NCBI GenBank assembly: GCA_021295155.1
Contig: JAJTJC010000036.1
Coordinates: 1,271,690-1,335,689 of the forward strand
Length of the DNA stretch: 64,000 bases
Reading direction: 5' to 3'
From: Flavobacteriaceae bacterium D16
GTDB taxonomy: Bacteria > Bacteroidota > Bacteroidia > Flavobacteriales > Flavobacteriaceae
Position 1 is the stretch's first letter. The number at the start of each line of letters is the position of its first letter. Below, piece after piece: positions 61,124-64,000 of the stretch. A model generated the notes under the pieces. It was not told the DNA's origin. It did not search any database and worked only from the letters and a program-made list of their open reading frames with translations. The position numbers and the translations under genes are program-made.

Positions 61124-63052
61124 ATGAGCAAGAACACCGAATTTGATAGTATTTCCTTTGATCTTCCCAAAAATCAAAGTAACGTCATAAAAGTAATCGG
61201 CGTTGGAGGGGGTGGCAGTAATGCTATAAACCACATGTTCCAGGCCGGCATCAATGGAGTAGATTTTGTGATCTGCAATACGGATGCTCAGGCCTTGCAG
61301 AATAGTGCAGTACCCACCAAGATACAGTTAGGCGTTTCACTAACCGAAGGTTTGGGGGCTGGTGCCAATCCCGAAGTTGGCGAACAGGCTGCACTGGAAA
61401 GCATGGAGGAGATCAAACAGATGCTTACCACCAATACCAAAATGGCCTTTATAACGGCAGGAATGGGAGGAGGTACCGGAACAGGTGCTGCACCCGTTAT
61501 TGCCAAGCAGGCCAAAGAAATGGATATCCTGACCGTTGGGATTGTAACCATGCCCTTCCAGTTTGAAGGTAGAAATCGCTGTAAGCAGGCACAGCAGGGT
61601 ATAGAGCGGTTGCGTTCCAATGTTGATTCCCTGATTGTGATCAACAATAACAAATTACGGGAAGTATACGGCAATTTGGGCTTTAAGGCTGGTTTTTCCA
61701 AGGCAGATGAAGTATTAGCTACTGCCGCAAGGGGAATAGCCGAGGTAATAACCCACCACTATACCCAAAATATAGATTTAAGGGACGCCAAAACTGTTCT
61801 CGCCAACAGCGGCACAGCCATAATGGGTTCTGCTACAGCTTCAGGATCTGCAAGGGCGCAGGAAGCCATTATGAAGGCGCTGGATTCTCCCTTACTCAAC
61901 GACAATAAAATTAATGGGGCCAAAAACGTACTCTTGCTCATCGTTTCAGGTGCCCAGGAAATTACTATTGATGAAATTGGGGAGATCAACGACCATATTC
62001 AAATCGAGGCCGGACATGGTGCCAATATCATCATGGGTGTTGGGGAGGATGAGAGCCTTGGAGATGCCATAGCGGTTACTGTTATTGCCACCGGCTTTAA
62101 TATGGACCAGCAAGATGATATTGTCAATACCGAGACCAAGAAAATCATCCATACGCTTGAAGACGATCAGAAAGCTGTTCAAAACTGGCAAGAGGAAGAA
62201 AAGGTGGTGCATACTTTGGAAACAGAAGAAGCAGTTTTTGAGCCGGTGATCAAACATGAACTGGTCGAGGAGGAGGAAGAGGAGCATATGGAACTCATTC
62301 CAACTACCAATTACATAAGAAATTTCAATGTTTTTTACGAAGAAGTAGTTGCGGAAGGTGTTTCTGAGGACGATTTTCTCATAATTGATGCCAACCATCA
62401 ATTGCTCAATATGGATGTTGTAGATGCGGAGGTGGTTTCACCTGAACCCGTGGATGAAGACCAGATGGCTTTTAGCTTCGACCTCCCTTTGAATGAACAA
62501 ACAGATGAAAAGGAAGAAAATGAAAATGTAATCACCTTTAATCTGGATGACGAAGTACGCGATATAGATATCAAGGAGCACATTGAAGTTATACCGGTTC
62601 TGGACTACAAAAAAGAAGGAGAAACCCGATATAGCCTGGAGGATTATATGGAGCTGGAAAGCAAACTGACCGGCGCCAAGTCCAAGGCAGAGGAGTTTGA
62701 ACCCAAAATTGTAGAAGACGAGCTGGTTTTTGAGAAGAAGACCTTACCCCCCTCTGAAGAAGATAATGAGGCCCCAAAGGAATCAGATCCCATGAACAGT
62801 TCTATTGAAGACATGCTTCGTGAACGTGCTGATGAACGGAGGAGGAGACTCAAGGACTTCAATTATAAGTTCCAGAACAATCTGAGCAACATTGATGAAA
62901 TAGAAAAGGAGCCTGCCTACAAGCGCCAGGGCGTGGATCTGGATGAAAATCCAAAAGATGGCAAGGTTTCCAGGACAACATTGGGAGAGGACAGCAACGA
63001 TGAAATCCAGTTGCGATCCAATAACTCTTTTTTACACGATAATGTGGATTAG
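61124..63052 (+). CDS. ftsZ: Cell division protein FtsZ with long C-terminal tail
   Basis: 642 residues, far longer than the ~380 of E. coli. The GTPase core (residues ~20-335) has GVGGGGSNAINHM near 26, the tubulin signature GGGTGTGAAPVIA near 117, TVGIVTMPFQFEGR near 142 and the T7 loop near 220. From ~335 on is an acidic, low-complexity linker of about 220 residues, then a conserved end (AYKRQGVDLDENPKDGKV and SNNSFLHDNVD) that may act as the partner-binding peptide. Such tails are typical of Bacteroidota FtsZ. A terminator follows. Confidence 0.96.
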   Translation: MSKNTEFDSISFDLPKNQSNVIKVIGVGGGGSNAINHMFQAGINGVDFVICNTDAQALQNSAVPTKIQLGVSLTEGLGAGANPEVGEQAALESMEEIKQMLTTNTKMAFITAGMGGGTGTGAAPVIAKQAKEMDILTVGIVTMPFQFEGRNRCKQAQQGIERLRSNVDSLIVINNNKLREVYGNLGFKAGFSKADEVLATAARGIAEVITHHYTQNIDLRDAKTVLANSGTAIMGSATASGSARAQEAIMKALDSPLLNDNKINGAKNVLLLIVSGAQEITIDEIGEINDHIQIEAGHGANIIMGVGEDESLGDAIAVTVIATGFNMDQQDDIVNTETKKIIHTLEDDQKAVQNWQEEEKVVHTLETEEAVFEPVIKHELVEEEEEEHMELIPTTNYIRNFNVFYEEVVAEGVSEDDFLIIDANHQLLNMDVVDAEVVSPEPVDEDQMAFSFDLPLNEQTDEKEENENVITFNLDDEVRDIDIKEHIEVIPVLDYKKEGETRYSLEDYMELESKLTGAKSKAEEFEPKIVEDELVFEKKTLPPSEEDNEAPKESDPMNSSIEDMLRERADERRRRLKDFNYKFQNNLSNIDEIEKEPAYKRQGVDLDENPKDGKVSRTTLGEDSNDEIQLRSNNSFLHDNVD

Positions 63053-63074
63053 TCTTTTTTTGTTAAACCATGAT

Positions 63075-63112
63075 AAGCCCGGAAGCCTAACGGTTTTCGG
63101 GTTTATTTTTTA
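63075..63112 (+). terminator. Terminator of the dcw cluster
   Basis: A 13-bp stem (63075-63087 with 63092-63104, three G-T pairs), 4-base loop, then a T-run. Confidence 0.8.
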
Positions 63113-63141
63113 ACTTCGTGTCACTTTAAAAGAATCGTATT

Positions 63142-63591
63142 ATGGGACTGCAACAAAAGGTAATGGAAGAGATGAAGGCTGCGATGAAGGCCAAGGATAC
63201 TATGGCACTAGAGTCGCTTCGGGCCATAAAATCTGCCTTGTTACTGGCGCAAACCGATAAAGGCGCCGGAGGCGAATTATCAGAGGCAGATGAAATTAAG
63301 ATGGTCCAGAAACTGGTGAAACAAAGAAAAGACAGTGCCGCTATCTACCAGGAGCAGGGCAGGGAAGACCTGGCCGCACCGGAGTTGGCGCAGGTAGAGG
63401 TGATCTCCCGATTTTTACCAGAGCAGCTAAGCGAGGAAGAGATAGAAAAGGTAGTGGTACAGACCATAGATGCTATTGGCGCCAGCGGTATGCAGGATAT
63501 GGGTAAGGTAATGGGTATGGTTACCAAGGAACTAGCTGGACAGGCCGATGGGAAAACCATATCTGCCATAGTCAGGAGTAAACTTTCCTAA
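63142..63591 (+). CDS. GatB/YqeY domain protein
   Basis: 149 residues, the standalone YqeY-type protein related to the tail domain of the GatB amidotransferase subunit. Typical features are the N-terminal helix LQQKVMEEMKAAMKAKDTMA, ESLRAIKSALLLAQ, and QKLVKQRKDSAAIYQEQGRE, plus the final DGKTISAIVRSKLS. Function is unknown, perhaps tRNA-related. Between the ftsZ terminator and the next gene; a -7-like TAACTTCG (63111-63118) precedes it. Confidence 0.9.
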   Translation: MGLQQKVMEEMKAAMKAKDTMALESLRAIKSALLLAQTDKGAGGELSEADEIKMVQKLVKQRKDSAAIYQEQGREDLAAPELAQVEVISRFLPEQLSEEEIEKVVVQTIDAIGASGMQDMGKVMGMVTKELAGQADGKTISAIVRSKLS

Positions 63592-63596
63592 ACCTG

Positions 63597-63923
63597 ATGA
63601 GCACTAAGCCCCAAAGGAGCAGGCTTGAGGAAGCAATTAGCAAGACCCAACTGAAGATCCGGCGTTATGAAGAAATGACGCAACCTATTGTCCCGGACAA
63701 TGCTATTGGACGGGTTTCCAGAATGGATGCCATCAATAACAAAAGCGTGATGGAAGCTGCACTGAGGAAGGCGCAACAACGATTAGAGGGTTTGCAAAGA
63801 CATTTGGATCAGCTGGGATCTCAGGAATTTGGTAAATGCCAGAAATGTGGAGAAAATATTCCATTTGCGCGCATTTTATTGGCCCCGGAAAGCAGTTTTT
63901 GCGTAAATTGCGCCCGCATTTAG
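63597..63923 (+). CDS. DksA/TraR-type zinc-finger protein
   Basis: 108 residues. N-terminal coiled coil and a C-terminal four-cysteine zinc finger of the DksA/TraR kind (KCQKCGENIPFARILLAPES then FCVNCARI). It lacks the acidic DxxDxA tip of DksA, so an RNA polymerase role like DksA is unproven. Five bases after the YqeY gene, so co-transcribed. Confidence 0.85.
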   Translation: MSTKPQRSRLEEAISKTQLKIRRYEEMTQPIVPDNAIGRVSRMDAINNKSVMEAALRKAQQRLEGLQRHLDQLGSQEFGKCQKCGENIPFARILLAPESSFCVNCARI

Positions 63924-63978
63924 GCCGCGTACCCGCTGGAAGATTTTAAAGGCAGGTACTGGTCTTCGAATGACACAA

Positions 63979-64000
63979 GGCCGCGTAGTTCAACTGGATA
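63979..64000 (+). tRNA. 5' end of a tRNA gene (truncated by the window)
   Basis: The last 22 bases, GGCCGCGTAGTTCAACTGGA plus TA, fit the tRNA start: a 7-base acceptor strand GGCCGCG, TA, then the D-stem GTTC and the D-loop AACTGGATA. The rest, including the anticodon, is outside the window, so amino acid identity is unknown; an Arg tRNA is a guess. Confidence 0.65.

Noticed and set aside
1-64000. CRISPR arrays, insertion sequences, integrases, toxin-antitoxin or phage defence genes
   Set aside because: No regularly spaced repeats, transposase, integrase, restriction or defence genes were recognised on either strand.

Overview
The window reads as a chromosomal segment of a gliding-type member of the Flavobacteriaceae (Bacteroidota). 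The evidence is the gliding genes gldA, gldB and gldC, TAnnTTTG-type promoter elements, the near absence of Shine-Dalgarno sites, a long-tailed FtsZ, a trifunctional MetX-aspartokinase-homoserine dehydrogenase, and a dcw cluster without murF, murB or ddl. Gene density is high, most genes are housekeeping, and I see no phage, insertion sequence, plasmid or CRISPR signature.

Layout. 1-4.2 kb: 3' part of a membrane pyrophosphatase, then a TonB-like protein and a deoxynucleoside kinase on the minus strand. 4.2-17.7 kb: a methionine/SAM block. metK lies behind a SAM-II-like aptamer. metY, the trifunctional metX-AK-HSD, metZ and an Rrf2 regulator lie behind one SAM-I aptamer. A split metH (metH1, metH2) plus metF lies behind a second, nearly identical SAM-I aptamer, with a foreign-looking four-helix-bundle gene wedged between the two metH halves. 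17.8-23.6 kb: envelope and hydrolase genes, ending with gldA. 23.8-28 kb: an aromatic amino acid operon (pheA, aminotransferase, tyrA, DAHP synthase/chorismate mutase) preceded by what looks like a complete transcription attenuator with a Phe/Tyr/Trp-rich leader peptide. 28-35.7 kb: rsgA, dtd, a MazG-like gene, aroA, queA, rlmN and a polyprenyl synthase. 35.8-38.3 kb: an ECF sigma factor, a probable membrane anti-sigma protein and a coiled-coil/beta-barrel protein. 38.3-47.4 kb: zinc-ribbon protein, dnaG, an atypical response regulator, nadE, gldB-gldC, a short glucan phosphorylase homologue, engB and a hydrolase. 47.6-63.1 kb: the dcw division and peptidoglycan cluster from mraZ to ftsZ behind an apparent MraZ operator. 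63.1-64 kb: a YqeY-like gene, a DksA/TraR-like gene and the start of a tRNA.

How the genes work together. Aspartate semialdehyde is reduced and acetylated by the fusion protein, sulfhydrylated by MetY/MetZ, methylated by split MetH using MetF-supplied methyl-folate, and converted to SAM by MetK. Three RNA elements of two different SAM aptamer classes appear to sense the end product. The aromatic operon supplies DAHP synthase and chorismate mutase plus both terminal branches to Phe and Tyr, under the putative attenuator.

The strongest things to look at again are the aromatic leader/attenuator at 23842-24016, the SAM-II-like element with an inserted hairpin before metK, the GTTG-rich dispersed repeat shared by the metH insertion and an in-frame insertion in a serine hydrolase, the 10-bp-phased GTGGTAA repeats before mraZ, and several proteins whose usual catalytic or metal-binding residues are replaced (DnaG zinc site, response regulator phospho-Asp, glucan phosphorylase PLP lysine, aspartokinase active site, M20 metal histidine). 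Many of these replacements may be lineage-wide rather than unique to this strain. That cannot be settled from the sequence alone.
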